A stretch of 64,000 nt of DNA, from the NCBI RefSeq assembly GCF_031085175.1, contig NZ_JAVHUY010000027.1, positions 62,001 to 126,000 of the forward strand, given 5' to 3'. The notes beneath the pieces are model-generated. The model was given only the letters and a program-made list of their open reading frames with translations, ran no database searches and had not been told where the DNA came from. This document shows positions 16,695 through 25,288 of this stretch, piece by piece. How positions within the stretch are numbered: the stretch's first letter is position 1; every line of letters starts with the position of its first letter. The position numbers and the translations under genes were made by a program. Source of the DNA: Phytohabitans maris. Lineage in GTDB: Bacteria; Actinomycetota; Actinomycetes; Mycobacteriales; Micromonosporaceae.

Positions 16695-16729
16695 CCGGCC
16701 GGACCGCCGCGGTGCGACGGCCCGGCCGG
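16695..16729 (-). other. Intercistronic hairpin between binding protein and ATPase genes
   Basis: Two copies of the self-complementary CCGGCCGG (16695-16702 and 16722-16729) can form an 8-bp stem around a loop that contains a second short dyad (ACCGCCGCGGT). It lies about 10 bases after the binding-protein stop. Such hairpins often raise the yield of binding protein over membrane components by partial termination or mRNA protection; that role is inferred. Confidence 0.35.
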
Positions 16730-16738
16730 TGAGAGCGG

Positions 16739-17788
16739 TCAGCCCTTGTTCTTGATCTCGGCGTTCCAATGGTTGATCCACTCGGTTTCGTGCGCGGCGA
16801 TGACGGCCCAGTCGACGTCCATCGGCTTGAGGTCGAGGTTGGCCAGCCACTCCGGCTGCTCGGAGATCGGCACGGCGGGGATCTGGAAGAAGTCCTTGGC
16901 CAGGTTGGCCCGGAGCGCCCCGTCGAAGAGGAACTCGATGAAGGTCTTGGCCCCCGCGGTGTTGCCACCCTTGATCACGGCGACGCCGTCGACCAGGACC
17001 GGTGCGCCGGAGGCGGGCATCACGTACCCGAACGGCATCTTGGACTGCTCGGACTGGAGCAGGATGTCCTGGAGGTTCCAGGCGCTGAGCACGCCCTGCT
17101 GGCGGGACATCTTGACGTACATGTCGGTGGGGTTGGCGGCGTACTCGACGGTATTGGCGTCGAGCTTGCGCAGCCAGTCGTACCCGGGCTGGGGGTTGCT
17201 GCCGTCGGGTGAGAGCCGCTGGATCATCGAGGCGTAGATCGAGCGCATCGTGCCCGACGCGGGGACGTCCCGGATGATGACCTTGTCTTTCCACTTCGGG
17301 TCGACGAGGTCGTCCCAGTCCTTCGGCGCCTGGTCGGCCGGGATCGCCTTGTTGTTGTACATGATGACCTCGGGCAGCAGGATCTCGCCGAACCAGCGGC
17401 CCTCGGCGTCCTTGTACCGGGCGTCCATCTGCGCGGCGAACGACGGCTGCCACGCTTCGAGCAGGCCGTCCGTGGCGCCGGACGACAGGCCCTGCTGCGT
17501 GCCGCCCCACCAGACCGAGCCCTGCGGGTTGGCCTTCTCGGCGCGGGTACGCTCCAGCACCTCCTGCGCGCCCATGTTGAGCACCTCGACCTTGCCTTCG
17601 TACTCGGGGTACTTGGCGACGAACCGCTCGACGACGAAGTCGGTGACCTTCTTGTCCCGGGCGCTGTAGACCACGATCCGCTCGGCCGTGGTGCCCGCGG
17701 TCTCGGTCTCCTCGCTGTCGCCGCCGCAGGCGGCAAGGCTGGCCACCATCGCGCCGAGCGCGACGGTGAGAGCCAGGCGACGTCTCAT
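16739..17788 (-). CDS. ABC importer solute-binding lipoprotein (iron/polyamine-type, family 1/13)
   Basis: The 349-aa protein has a lipoprotein signal peptide, MRRRLALTVALGAMVASLAAC, with lipobox LAAC and Cys21 as the lipidated residue. The mature part begins with VVYSARDKKVTDFVVERFVAKYP, typical of ferric-iron and related binding proteins, and contains LLPEVIMYNNKAIPADQAPKDW and KGGNTAGAKTFIEFLF segments of that class. The row of tyrosines used by FbpA-type proteins to bind iron is not evident, so the ligand is more likely organic. RBS GGAGG precedes the ATG. The gene follows the ROK regulator by 44 bases and leads the importer genes. Confidence 0.92.
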   Translation of the reverse strand: MRRRLALTVALGAMVASLAACGGDSEETETAGTTAERIVVYSARDKKVTDFVVERFVAKYPEYEGKVEVLNMGAQEVLERTRAEKANPQGSVWWGGTQQGLSSGATDGLLEAWQPSFAAQMDARYKDAEGRWFGEILLPEVIMYNNKAIPADQAPKDWDDLVDPKWKDKVIIRDVPASGTMRSIYASMIQRLSPDGSNPQPGYDWLRKLDANTVEYAANPTDMYVKMSRQQGVLSAWNLQDILLQSEQSKMPFGYVMPASGAPVLVDGVAVIKGGNTAGAKTFIEFLFDGALRANLAKDFFQIPAVPISEQPEWLANLDLKPMDVDWAVIAAHETEWINHWNAEIKNKG

Positions 17789-17832
17789 GGTTGTACCTCC
17801 GCTTTTCACAGGAACGGGAACTAGGTGAGTTG

Positions 17833-18987
17833 TCAGGAAAGGGCGGGGAGGCGTACCGCGGCCGACAGGGCGTAGCTGATCGCGCCATGCAGCACCGCCT
17901 GGTCTCCGAGCACCGCCCGCCGTACCTCCGTCGCGGCGGGTGCCTCGGCGGAGACCAGGTGTTGGATCTGTGCCAGCGCCGCGTCGTCGAGCTGTGCCGC
18001 CGCGCCGCTGAGCAGTACCCGGCCCGGGTCGACGACACAGGCGCAGGAGACGATGAGCCGGGCCCATGCCTGGAGCACCTCGTCGAGGTACGCCCGGGCC
18101 GCGGCTGAGGTGTTGGCGAGCTCGATCAGCTCGCTGACCGGCGCCTCGGGGCGGCGGCCGGGGTGCAGCGCGACGACCCGCTCCGCGATCGCGTTGGCCG
18201 ACCAGCGCGCCTCGAAGGGGCCGACCCCGCCGTACGCGCGGGCCGGCCCGGGGTCGAGCGGCAGGAAGCCGACCTCGCCGGCCGCGCCGCTCGCGCCGCG
18301 GCGCACCTTGCCGTCCAGGACGAGACCGGCGCCGATGCCGTCGGCGACATGCAGCAGCAACAGGTCGTCGACGTCCTTGCCGGCGCCGGCGACCCGCTCC
18401 CCCGCGGCCATGAGATTCACGTCGTTGTCGACCACGACGGGCACGCCGAGGGCGCTGCGCACCGACTGGCCGATCGGCTGCGCCTCGACCAGGCCGACCG
18501 AGGGGGCGAGCCGCACCGCGCCGTCCGACGAGACGCCGGGCACCGCGATCGCGACGCCGCAGAGCGCCGGCCGGTTGTCGGCGACCAGCTCGGCCACGAA
18601 CTGGCAGACCGTCTCGACCATGTCGCCGCTGAGCCGGGACGTGCGGTGGGCGATCACCGCGCCGTTGCTGTCGGCGATCTCGCAGGTGATGCGGGGCGGC
18701 TCCAGGGAGACCGCCGCGACGAGCTCGGCGCGCGGGTTGAACTCGAGCATCGCCCGCGGCCGCCCGGTCGTCTGGGCGGCGGTGCCCCGCTCGATCAGGT
18801 ACCCCTCCGCGATGAGCTCGCGCACCAGCGCGGTGAGCGTCGCGGGTGGGAGCCCGGTCCGCTCGGCGAGGTCGGCCCGGGACAGCAGGCGGGCCTGGCG
18901 GGCCGCCGAGATCACCGACTGGCGCTTGATCTCGCGCGACCGCTCCCGGCTGACCGGGCTGGTCGGGGTCTTCCCTTCGGTGATCAC
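17833..18987 (-). CDS. ROK-family transcriptional repressor (NagC/XylR type)
   Basis: The 384-aa protein joins an N-terminal winged helix (about 18-75; LLSRADLAERTGLPPATLTALVRELIAEGYL) to a ROK sugar-binding domain (GVAIAVPGV, VDNDVNLMAAGE, HVADGIGAGLVLDG, GAAGEVGFLP). The cysteine-rich zinc motif seen in many ROK proteins is not present. It probably represses the importer/creatininase/lyase/kinase genes that follow it and the divergent deacetylase gene, and is released by a sugar or sugar phosphate. The start is a GTG at 18987 with a dyad right in front of it (18990-19010), consistent with autoregulation. An excess of ROK proteins in one locus (regulator and kinase) fits an amino-sugar-like substrate. 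Confidence 0.93.
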   Translation of the reverse strand: MITEGKTPTSPVSRERSREIKRQSVISAARQARLLSRADLAERTGLPPATLTALVRELIAEGYLIERGTAAQTTGRPRAMLEFNPRAELVAAVSLEPPRITCEIADSNGAVIAHRTSRLSGDMVETVCQFVAELVADNRPALCGVAIAVPGVSSDGAVRLAPSVGLVEAQPIGQSVRSALGVPVVVDNDVNLMAAGERVAGAGKDVDDLLLLHVADGIGAGLVLDGKVRRGASGAAGEVGFLPLDPGPARAYGGVGPFEARWSANAIAERVVALHPGRRPEAPVSELIELANTSAAARAYLDEVLQAWARLIVSCACVVDPGRVLLSGAAAQLDDAALAQIQHLVSAEAPAATEVRRAVLGDQAVLHGAISYALSAAVRLPALS

Positions 18988-18989
18988 CG

Positions 18990-19010
18990 TTTCTTACTAG
19001 TGCGAAGAAA
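18990..19010. promoter_or_regulatory. Candidate ROK operator in front of the regulator gene
   Basis: TTTCTT (18990-18995) and AAGAAA (19005-19010) form a perfect inverted repeat around ACTAGTGCG. The 14 bases from 18997 (CTAGTGCGAAGAAA) match the consensus of the tandem repeats at 19305-19350 in 11 of 14 positions and in the same orientation. Location immediately upstream of the GTG of the ROK gene suggests autoregulation. Confidence 0.55.
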
Positions 19011-19304
19011 GTGGGTAGGTCAAGTCACGAAATGATCTCGCCCGACCACTGGAGGCGGTGACCAGAAGGGCATTATCCCGGCATATATGGATCTTACTGG
19101 CTATCGACCAGCGTTCATTCTTTCCATCGCGAAAAAACTGGACGACCGGGTATTGACGGCGCTTCAAGGTGATCTTTAGCGTTACCGCTCGAAGGTCCTT
19201 CCAGCGGTTACGGGCACGTCCCGGAGCGCTGCGACCGGCCGCGCCGGCGCCGCGGCGCGGATCGTGCACGCGGGATCGACACCGCCTGCGCACCTCAATC
19301 TTTT

Positions 19305-19350
19305 CTAGTCCGAATTAACTAGTTCGAATCAACTAGTCCGAATCAACTGG
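19305..19350 (+). repeat. Three and a half tandem 14-bp repeats (consensus CTAGTCCGAATCAA), probable operator array
   Basis: Copies begin at 19305 (CTAGTCCGAATTAA), 19319 (CTAGTTCGAATCAA) and 19333 (CTAGTCCGAATCAA), with a degenerate half copy from 19347. The period is exactly 14 bp. The array lies 78-123 bases upstream of the deacetylase ATG. A further diverged copy is found at 18997 before the ROK regulator gene. The spacing puts neighbouring sites on different faces of the helix, so cooperative binding would need a wrapped or bent complex. Confidence 0.75.
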
Positions 19351-19427
19351 CGAGTCGCGACCGGATACCCGCGACATCCCCTGGGCCACCGATACCCCCT
19401 GCCCACCACACGAAGAGGTATGTCCAC

Positions 19428-22115
19428 ATGAGATGGCACGCCAAAGCGGTGATCGCCGCCTGCGGTCTACTGCTGACGGGCCTGGCCAGCCCCGCGCAAG
19501 CGAAACCGAGCCAGCCGATCGACCTCGACATCATGTTCATCGGCGCCCATCCTGACGACGAGGCCGGACAGCTGGGCATGTTCGGCTACTGGAACGAGAC
19601 CCACGACATGAAGGCGGGCGTCATCACGATGACCCGCGGCGAGGGCGGCGGCAACGCGGTCGGCCTGGAGGAAGGGCCGGCGCTCGGCATCCTGCGCGAG
19701 GCCGAGGAGCGGCGCGCGGTCGGCTGGGCCGGCGTCGAGAACGTCTACAACCTCGACGCGCTCGACTTCTACTACACCGCGAGCGCGCCGCTGTCCGAAC
19801 AGATCTGGGGATACCAGAACTCGCTGTCCCGCATCGTCCGGACCATCCGGGCCACCAAGCCCGAGGTCATCGTCACGATGAACCCGTCGGCGACCCAGGG
19901 CAACCACGGCAACCACCAGGAAGCCGCGATGCTGGCGGTCGAGGCGTTCTACGCCGCCGCCGACCCCAAGGCGTTCCCGGAGCAGATCCGGAAGGAAGGG
20001 CTCGAGCCGTTTCGGGTCGCCCGCCTCTTCCAGGCCGGCGGCAGCGGCTCCGGCGCGAACGGGCCGGCCTGCGAGACGGCGTTCACCCCGGCCCAGCCGA
20101 CCAACGTCGTCTTCGGCACCTGGCAGGGGTACGAGTCGGCCCGCCACGACGGCACCCGGTGGAACCAGGTCAACGTCTGGGCCCGCCGCGAGTACGCCTC
20201 GCAGGGCTGGGCCAACACCGGGGACGCGGCCACCGACCCGGCGGCCATCGGCTGCAACCGGATCACGATGATCGACAGCCGGACCCCGTACCCGGACCCG
20301 CGGGTCGGCGGCACCGCCGCGCTACAGGGCACCAGCATCCGCGCGCGGGGCGGCCTCCCGCTCGGCACCGAGCTGCACGTCCGCCCGGAGAGCTGGGAGG
20401 TGCTGGCCGGGCAGCCGTTCGTGGTCAAGACCCACGTGCGGGCCACCAAGGCCGTCCCGGGCGCGCGGGTGATCCTCGAAGCGCCGCCGGGCTGGACCGT
20501 CAAGGGCAACGGCGACATCGGCGCCGTCACGCCCGAGAAGGAGTCGGTCGCCCGGTTCACGGTCACGCCGCCAACCAACCTGGTGGCCGGCGAACGGTTC
20601 CGGCTCAAGGCGACGATGACCACCAAGAAGGACGGCTGGGGCAGCAACACCACGCTGGTACAGGCGACCGCGCCGGTCCGGGGCACGCTGGAGCCGCTGC
20701 CCGAGGTGGGCGACTTCCGCGAGTGGACCGAGCGCAACGGCGTGCAGTCGCTCGACGCGCTGATCGACTCGATGCTGAGCATCCCGAGCGGCGGTACCCG
20801 GCCGGTCCGGGTCGACCTGACCAACCACGGCGACCAGGTGCAGTCCGGCACGGTGAAGCTCAGCGTCCCCACCGGTTTCGCCGTGGCCGAGGCGGAGCAG
20901 GGCTACAGCGGCCTGCGGCCCGGTGCCCGCGGCTCGGTCACGTTCACGGTGACGAACACCGACGCGTCGCTGCCGACCGCCAACCGCGCGCCCAACGACG
21001 GCCGCTACCCGGTGCGGATCGAGACGAGCTACACCGGCGGCAGCGCGGCCGAGCCCGGCGTCCTCAACATCGTGCCGGTCACGACGATCCCCAAGGCCGC
21101 GACGGCACCGGTGGTCGACGGCACGGCGGGCCCGGGCGAGTACACCGGTGAGGTCGTCGACATCTCCACCCGCTGGGAGGGGAGCGCGGCCCCGGCCGCC
21201 GACATCTCCGGCACGGCCCGGCTGGCGTACACCGACGACGCGGTCTACGCGCTCTTCGACATCACCGACGACGTGCTCGGTACGGTGCTGCCGCCGGAGG
21301 ACTGCAAGCGGCCGCGGCGCAACGACAACATCGAGTTCGGCATCGACCCGCGCGGCGGCTCGCCGAACACGTCGACGGTGTTCAACGTGGCGCTCTTCCC
21401 GGCCACCGACGACCCGGCCCGCGGCAACCCGCCGTGCTACGCCCGGGAGCGGGACAACCACCAGGGTCCGGGCCCGCAGACCGCCCCCGGCATGTCGGTG
21501 GCGTCGGTCGTGACCGACAACCCCTACACCGGGTACCGGATCGAGGTGAAGGTGCCGTTCAGCGTCCTGCCGGACAATGTGGACGCCGCGACGATGGGCA
21601 TGAACATCCTCGTGAACGACTCCGACACGCAGGACCTGTCGGCGCAGACCCGGGTCGGCTGGTCGACCTGGAGCGGCGTACGGGCCGACCCGTGGCGGTG
21701 GGGCGTGGCGCGCCTCGACGGCCACGCGACCCAGCCGTCGTCGCCGAACGAGCCGATCATCCCGGACACGGCGGCGCTGAGCGTCAACTCGCCGCAGACG
21801 ATCCTCCAGTCCAGCAAGGACAAGGTCGCGCCGGGCGGCTGGACCGCACTGCCGGACGGCACGGTCCGGATCGGCGACGTGACCAAGCGGCGCGACGGCG
21901 TCGGGTTCGCGCTGAAGGCGGGCAAGCCGGGTACGGCCCGGGCCTTCGTCTGGGACGGCGACTCGGTGCTGGCGCAGACGACCGTCCAGTTTGGCCGGCG
22001 CGGCGAGACCGACGTGTGGCTCCCGCTGGGCGGCCCGCTCCCGAGCGGCACCACCCTGCTCGTCTCGTACCAGTCCGGTGACGCCACCACGGGTGTCGCG
22101 CGGCGGCTGCGCTGA
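19428..22115 (+). CDS. Secreted PIG-L-family deacetylase with NEW3-like and CBM9-like domains
   Basis: The 895-aa protein has a Sec signal peptide ending ASPAQA (cleavage near residue 25). Residues 33-290 are a PIG-L/LmbE domain with the zinc motif AHPDDE (40-45) and a later GNHGNHQEA segment (His160/His163) for the third ligand. PIG-L enzymes remove acetyl groups from N-acetylglucosaminyl conjugates. The middle (about 310-550) shows immunoglobulin-like stretches including a NEW3-type VDLTNHGDQVQSGTVKLSVP, and about 560-740 reads as a CBM9-like carbohydrate-binding domain (AYTDDAVYALFDITDD). It is transcribed divergently from the ROK/ABC operon behind the 14-bp repeats and ends in a strong terminator. 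An extracellular deacetylation that prepares the substrate for import is a reasonable inference. Confidence 0.88.
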   Translation: MRWHAKAVIAACGLLLTGLASPAQAKPSQPIDLDIMFIGAHPDDEAGQLGMFGYWNETHDMKAGVITMTRGEGGGNAVGLEEGPALGILREAEERRAVGWAGVENVYNLDALDFYYTASAPLSEQIWGYQNSLSRIVRTIRATKPEVIVTMNPSATQGNHGNHQEAAMLAVEAFYAAADPKAFPEQIRKEGLEPFRVARLFQAGGSGSGANGPACETAFTPAQPTNVVFGTWQGYESARHDGTRWNQVNVWARREYASQGWANTGDAATDPAAIGCNRITMIDSRTPYPDPRVGGTAALQGTSIRARGGLPLGTELHVRPESWEVLAGQPFVVKTHVRATKAVPGARVILEAPPGWTVKGNGDIGAVTPEKESVARFTVTPPTNLVAGERFRLKATMTTKKDGWGSNTTLVQATAPVRGTLEPLPEVGDFREWTERNGVQSLDALIDSMLSIPSGGTRPVRVDLTNHGDQVQSGTVKLSVPTGFAVAEAEQGYSGLRPGARGSVTFTVTNTDASLPTANRAPNDGRYPVRIETSYTGGSAAEPGVLNIVPVTTIPKAATAPVVDGTAGPGEYTGEVVDISTRWEGSAAPAADISGTARLAYTDDAVYALFDITDDVLGTVLPPEDCKRPRRNDNIEFGIDPRGGSPNTSTVFNVALFPATDDPARGNPPCYARERDNHQGPGPQTAPGMSVASVVTDNPYTGYRIEVKVPFSVLPDNVDAATMGMNILVNDSDTQDLSAQTRVGWSTWSGVRADPWRWGVARLDGHATQPSSPNEPIIPDTAALSVNSPQTILQSSKDKVAPGGWTALPDGTVRIGDVTKRRDGVGFALKAGKPGTARAFVWDGDSVLAQTTVQFGRRGETDVWLPLGGPLPSGTTLLVSYQSGDATTGVARRLR

Positions 22116-22139
22116 GCGACGCGGTTTCACATCGCGGGT

Positions 22140-22172
22140 CGGGAGGGGCCGGCATCGCGCCGGCCCCTCCCG
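22140..22172. terminator. Strong perfect hairpin terminator
   Basis: Arms at 22140-22153 and 22159-22172 are perfectly complementary over 14 bp (CGGGAGGGGCCGGC) around the loop ATCGC. It lies 24 bases after the deacetylase stop and 19 bases before the next ATG. It should insulate the DUF4132 pair from the catabolic locus. Confidence 0.88.
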
Positions 22173-22191
22173 CTGCACTAGCTTGTCGGCC

Positions 22192-22560
22192 ATGCCGACG
22201 GTGACGTTTGTGGACGAGACCCTCGCCGGTGCCCGCTCCGATGGCTGGGAGCTGGAGATCTTCGAGGAGCGGCTGCGCCTCGACGAGCTGATCCGGCGCC
22301 GGATCTACCAGGAGGTGGCTGAGCACAACGCCCGGCCGGCCGGCGACTTCCGCGGCCTGGTACGGCCCGCCGGCGGCCCGTCCGCACCGCGCCGCGTCGA
22401 GTGGGAGGCGCAGTACGAGCGGGCGCTGGAAGCCTTCCAGCGCAACGGGTTCGTGGTGCTGGTGGGCGATCGCCAGGTCACCGAGCTCGACCACGAGGTG
22501 GAGCTCTCCGCGCGCACCGAGGTGACGTTCCTCAAGCTGGTCCCGCTGGTGGGTGGCTGA
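22192..22560 (+). CDS. Small partner of the DUF4132 protein, function unknown
   Basis: The 122-aa soluble protein (MPTVTFVDETLAGARSDGWE) has no motif I recognise. It is rich in Glu, Arg and Leu and looks mixed alpha/beta, ending in VTFLKLVPLVGG. Its stop overlaps the ATG of the DUF4132 gene (TGATG), so the two products are made together and may interact. The ATG at 22192 follows the terminator hairpin closely; no good ribosome site is visible, which hints that transcription starts at or just before it. Confidence 0.75.
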   Translation: MPTVTFVDETLAGARSDGWELEIFEERLRLDELIRRRIYQEVAEHNARPAGDFRGLVRPAGGPSAPRRVEWEAQYERALEAFQRNGFVVLVGDRQVTELDHEVELSARTEVTFLKLVPLVGG

Positions 22561-25250
22561 TGGGGAGCCGACAGGACGCCGAGACCATCGTGCGCGGGAT
22601 CACCCGCCGCTTCGGTTCATCGCCGAGCTGGCGGGAGTGGCTGGTCACCGAGATGTGCCGCAAGCGGGTCGAGGTCACCCAGGCCGTCCGGGACCTGCTG
22701 GTGGAGCAGCCCGGCGAGTACGCGTCGACTCCCGACGAGCGCGCCACGCTCGCCTGGGTCGCCGAGCGCCTGGACGAGTACCTGCCGCGGCGGTACGCGA
22801 TCCGGGACGGCCTGCCCGCCGCCGAGCTGGCCGAGCGGGTGCTCGCGATGCTCGCCTCCCTGGGGCCCGACTCCTCGTACTGGCAGAGCTCGGCCTGCAA
22901 GGAGATCGGTGACCTGCTGGTCGCCCAGGCCCCCGAGGCGCGGGTGGTGCTCTCCCGCGAGCTCGTGCGGGACCTCGACGCGCGCCACACCGCGGGCGTC
23001 GACACCCTGCTCGGCCGGCTCGTCGAGGCCGGCGCGGTCGACGTACCCGCGGTCCTGGGGTGGGCCGGCGGCGGCGAGACGATCGGCGTGCCGGGCGTCG
23101 ACAAGCTGCTGGTCGCGGAGTCCGCCGCCGGCCGCGCATGGCCGCTCGCCCTGGCCGCGGCCCGCCGGCAGGCGGCCGCGTACGGCTGGGACGACCTGCC
23201 AGCGCTGCGGGCCGCCGAGCCGCTGTGGCCGCCGGTCAACGCCGGCGAGGCGTGGGCCGACCGGCTCATCGCGGATGTGGCGGCCATGCCCGAGCCGGGG
23301 CGCGATGCCTGGCGGGCCCTGCTCGCGCACGCCGCCGGTGCGCAGCAGGCCCGCCCCTCCGACCGGTGGCGCCGCACCGGGGCGGAACTCGCCGCGCGGG
23401 TCGACTTCTTCGCGTGTACGACCGGGTGGCTGGCGCTGGTCGGGCAGCCGCGCACCGCACGGCTGCGCGGGGGGCCGTTCGACGGGAGCGACCCCAACGA
23501 GGGCTTCGACCCGCACAACGCGACCGTGCTCCGCGGGCTGCTGTGGCTGCTGGCCGAATGCCCGCCGGAGCCGGCGCTCGTCCGCCTCTTCGGCGCGACG
23601 GTGGAGACCGCGCTGCGCAAGGTACCGGGCATCGGCCCGCGCAGCCCGAAGCTGGCCAACGCCGCCGTGTACGCACTGTCCCGGTTGGACGATCCGGCCG
23701 CCGTCGGTGAGCTCGCCCGCCTGTCCGTGCGGGTCACGCACAAAGGCAGCCAGAAGGAGCTCGACAAGGCGCTCAACGCGCGGGCGGCGGCGCTCGGCGT
23801 ACCCCGCCAGGAGATCGACGAGCTGGCGATCCCCACGTACGGGCTGGAGGAGGTGGGCCACCGCGCCGAGAAGCTGGGCGCGACGGTCGCCGAGGTGCGC
23901 GTCACCGGCAACGAGGCCGTCCTGCGGTGGCGGAACGCCGCCGGCCGCCCGGTCAAGGCGCCGCCGGCCGAGGTGCGCCGCGACCACGGCGAGGCCCTCG
24001 CCGAGCTGAAGGCGTCGGTCAAGGAGATCGACAAGATGCTGGCCGCCCAGCGGGACCGGCTGGATCGGATGATCCTGTCCCGGCGGGAGTGGCCGTTCGA
24101 CGCGTGGCGCGAGCGATACCTCGACCATCCGCTGGTCGGCACGCTGGCCCGGCGTCTGATCTGGACGGTCGGCGGCACGGCGTGCTGCTGGGCCGACAGC
24201 GCTCTGCGCACAGTGGACGATGCCGTGCTGGAGCCCGCCACCGGCGCGACGGTGGCGCTCTGGCACCCGATCGGCCAGCCGGTCGAGACCGTCCTGGCCT
24301 GGCGCGACTTTCTCGAACGGCACACCGTCACGCAACCGTTCAAGCAGGCGCACCGCGAGGTGTACGTGCTCACCGACGCCGAACGCGCCACCGCCACGTA
24401 CTCCAACCGCTTCGCCGCCCACATCGTGCGCCAGCACCAGTTCCACGCGCTGGCGGCCGTGCGCGGCTGGCGCGACGTGCTGCGCATGATGGTCGACGAC
24501 GAGTACCCGCCGCCCACCCGGCAGCTGCCCGAGTGGGGGCTGCGCGCGGAGTTCTGGGTGGAGGGCGCCGGCGACGAGTACGGCCGCGACACCACCGAGT
24601 CCGGCGCCTACCTACGGCTCGCCACCGACCAGGTGCGGTTCTATCCCATCGAGGCGCCGACGCATCACGCGCACGCCAACGGCGGCGGGTACCAGCAGTG
24701 GCTCGACGCCGACCAGCGCCCGACCGAACCGGTGCCGCTACGCGGCGTCCCGCCGCTCGTGCTCAGCGAGGTCATGCGGGACATCGACCTGTTCATCGGC
24801 GTCGCCAGCGTCGGCAACGACCCGACCTGGTCCGACGGCGGCCCGGAAGGCCGGTTCCGCGAGTACTGGACAGGCTACAGCTTCGGCGAGCTTTCCCAGA
24901 CCGCCCGGACCCGCCGGGACCTGCTCACCCGGCTGCTGCCCAGGCTCGCCATCGCCGCCCGGTGCGAGATCGCCGGCCGGTTCCTGCGGGTCCGCGGCGA
25001 CCTGTGCACATACAAGATCCACCTGGGCTCCGGCAACATCCTGATGGAACCGCACGACGAGTACCTGTGCATCGTGCCGGACCGGTCGGCACCGGCCGGC
25101 ACCGACCAGCTGTTCCTGCCGTTCGAGGGCGACCGGACACTCGCGCTGGTGCTGAGCAAGGCGTTCCTCCTCGCCGACGACCGCAGGATCACCGATCCGA
25201 CGATCCGCGGCCAACTCCACCGCGCCGCGGCCAGCGGCCGATCCACCTGA
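22560..25250 (+). CDS. DUF4132 domain protein
   Basis: The 896-aa protein is largely helical and soluble. The N-terminal half reads as short helical repeats; around residues 440-470 lies KLGATVAEVRVTGNEAVLRW and from about 480 a helical stretch (ELKASVKEIDKMLAAQRDRL) leads into the DUF4132 region with LIWTVGG, HPIGQPVETVLAWRDFL and QHQFHALAAVRGWRD. The family is related to the poorly understood MolR-type proteins; no enzymatic role is established to my knowledge. It is translationally coupled to the small gene in front. It ends 38 bases before a convergent gene. GC content and codon use look like the neighbours. Confidence 0.8.
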   Translation: MGSRQDAETIVRGITRRFGSSPSWREWLVTEMCRKRVEVTQAVRDLLVEQPGEYASTPDERATLAWVAERLDEYLPRRYAIRDGLPAAELAERVLAMLASLGPDSSYWQSSACKEIGDLLVAQAPEARVVLSRELVRDLDARHTAGVDTLLGRLVEAGAVDVPAVLGWAGGGETIGVPGVDKLLVAESAAGRAWPLALAAARRQAAAYGWDDLPALRAAEPLWPPVNAGEAWADRLIADVAAMPEPGRDAWRALLAHAAGAQQARPSDRWRRTGAELAARVDFFACTTGWLALVGQPRTARLRGGPFDGSDPNEGFDPHNATVLRGLLWLLAECPPEPALVRLFGATVETALRKVPGIGPRSPKLANAAVYALSRLDDPAAVGELARLSVRVTHKGSQKELDKALNARAAALGVPRQEIDELAIPTYGLEEVGHRAEKLGATVAEVRVTGNEAVLRWRNAAGRPVKAPPAEVRRDHGEALAELKASVKEIDKMLAAQRDRLDRMILSRREWPFDAWRERYLDHPLVGTLARRLIWTVGGTACCWADSALRTVDDAVLEPATGATVALWHPIGQPVETVLAWRDFLERHTVTQPFKQAHREVYVLTDAERATATYSNRFAAHIVRQHQFHALAAVRGWRDVLRMMVDDEYPPPTRQLPEWGLRAEFWVEGAGDEYGRDTTESGAYLRLATDQVRFYPIEAPTHHAHANGGGYQQWLDADQRPTEPVPLRGVPPLVLSEVMRDIDLFIGVASVGNDPTWSDGGPEGRFREYWTGYSFGELSQTARTRRDLLTRLLPRLAIAARCEIAGRFLRVRGDLCTYKIHLGSGNILMEPHDEYLCIVPDRSAPAGTDQLFLPFEGDRTLALVLSKAFLLADDRRITDPTIRGQLHRAAASGRST

Positions 25251-25288
25251 GGCCGGCACCGACCGGGAGTCGGGGAGGGCGGGGTTGC

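Larger units (their letters stand above)
18988..19427. other. 440-bp divergent control region of the ROK/PIG-L locus
   Basis: The region separates the ROK regulator (minus) from the deacetylase gene (plus). It is distinctly richer in A+T between about 19050 and 19200 than the surroundings. It contains the dyad at 18990-19010 and the 14-bp repeats at 19305-19350. I could not settle on hexamer promoters. An open frame across it on the minus strand (to 19293) has no coding features I trust. Confidence 0.6.

Noticed and set aside
16739-17788. Ferric-iron binding protein of an iron importer.
   Set aside because: The class fits, but the paired tyrosine iron site is not evident and the operon encodes organic catabolism; no iron box is seen near it.
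18997-19293. 98-residue open frame on the minus strand in the ROK/PIG-L control region.
   Set aside because: It covers the operator-like dyad, has no ribosome site or family likeness, and its composition follows the AT-richer DNA.
19305-19350. Small CRISPR array.
   Set aside because: Repeats are 14 bp and directly adjacent with no spacers; no cas genes.
19428-22115. Mycothiol enzymes MshB or Mca.
   Set aside because: The PIG-L domain is in a large secreted protein with extra binding domains, while MshB/Mca are cytoplasmic and about 300 residues.
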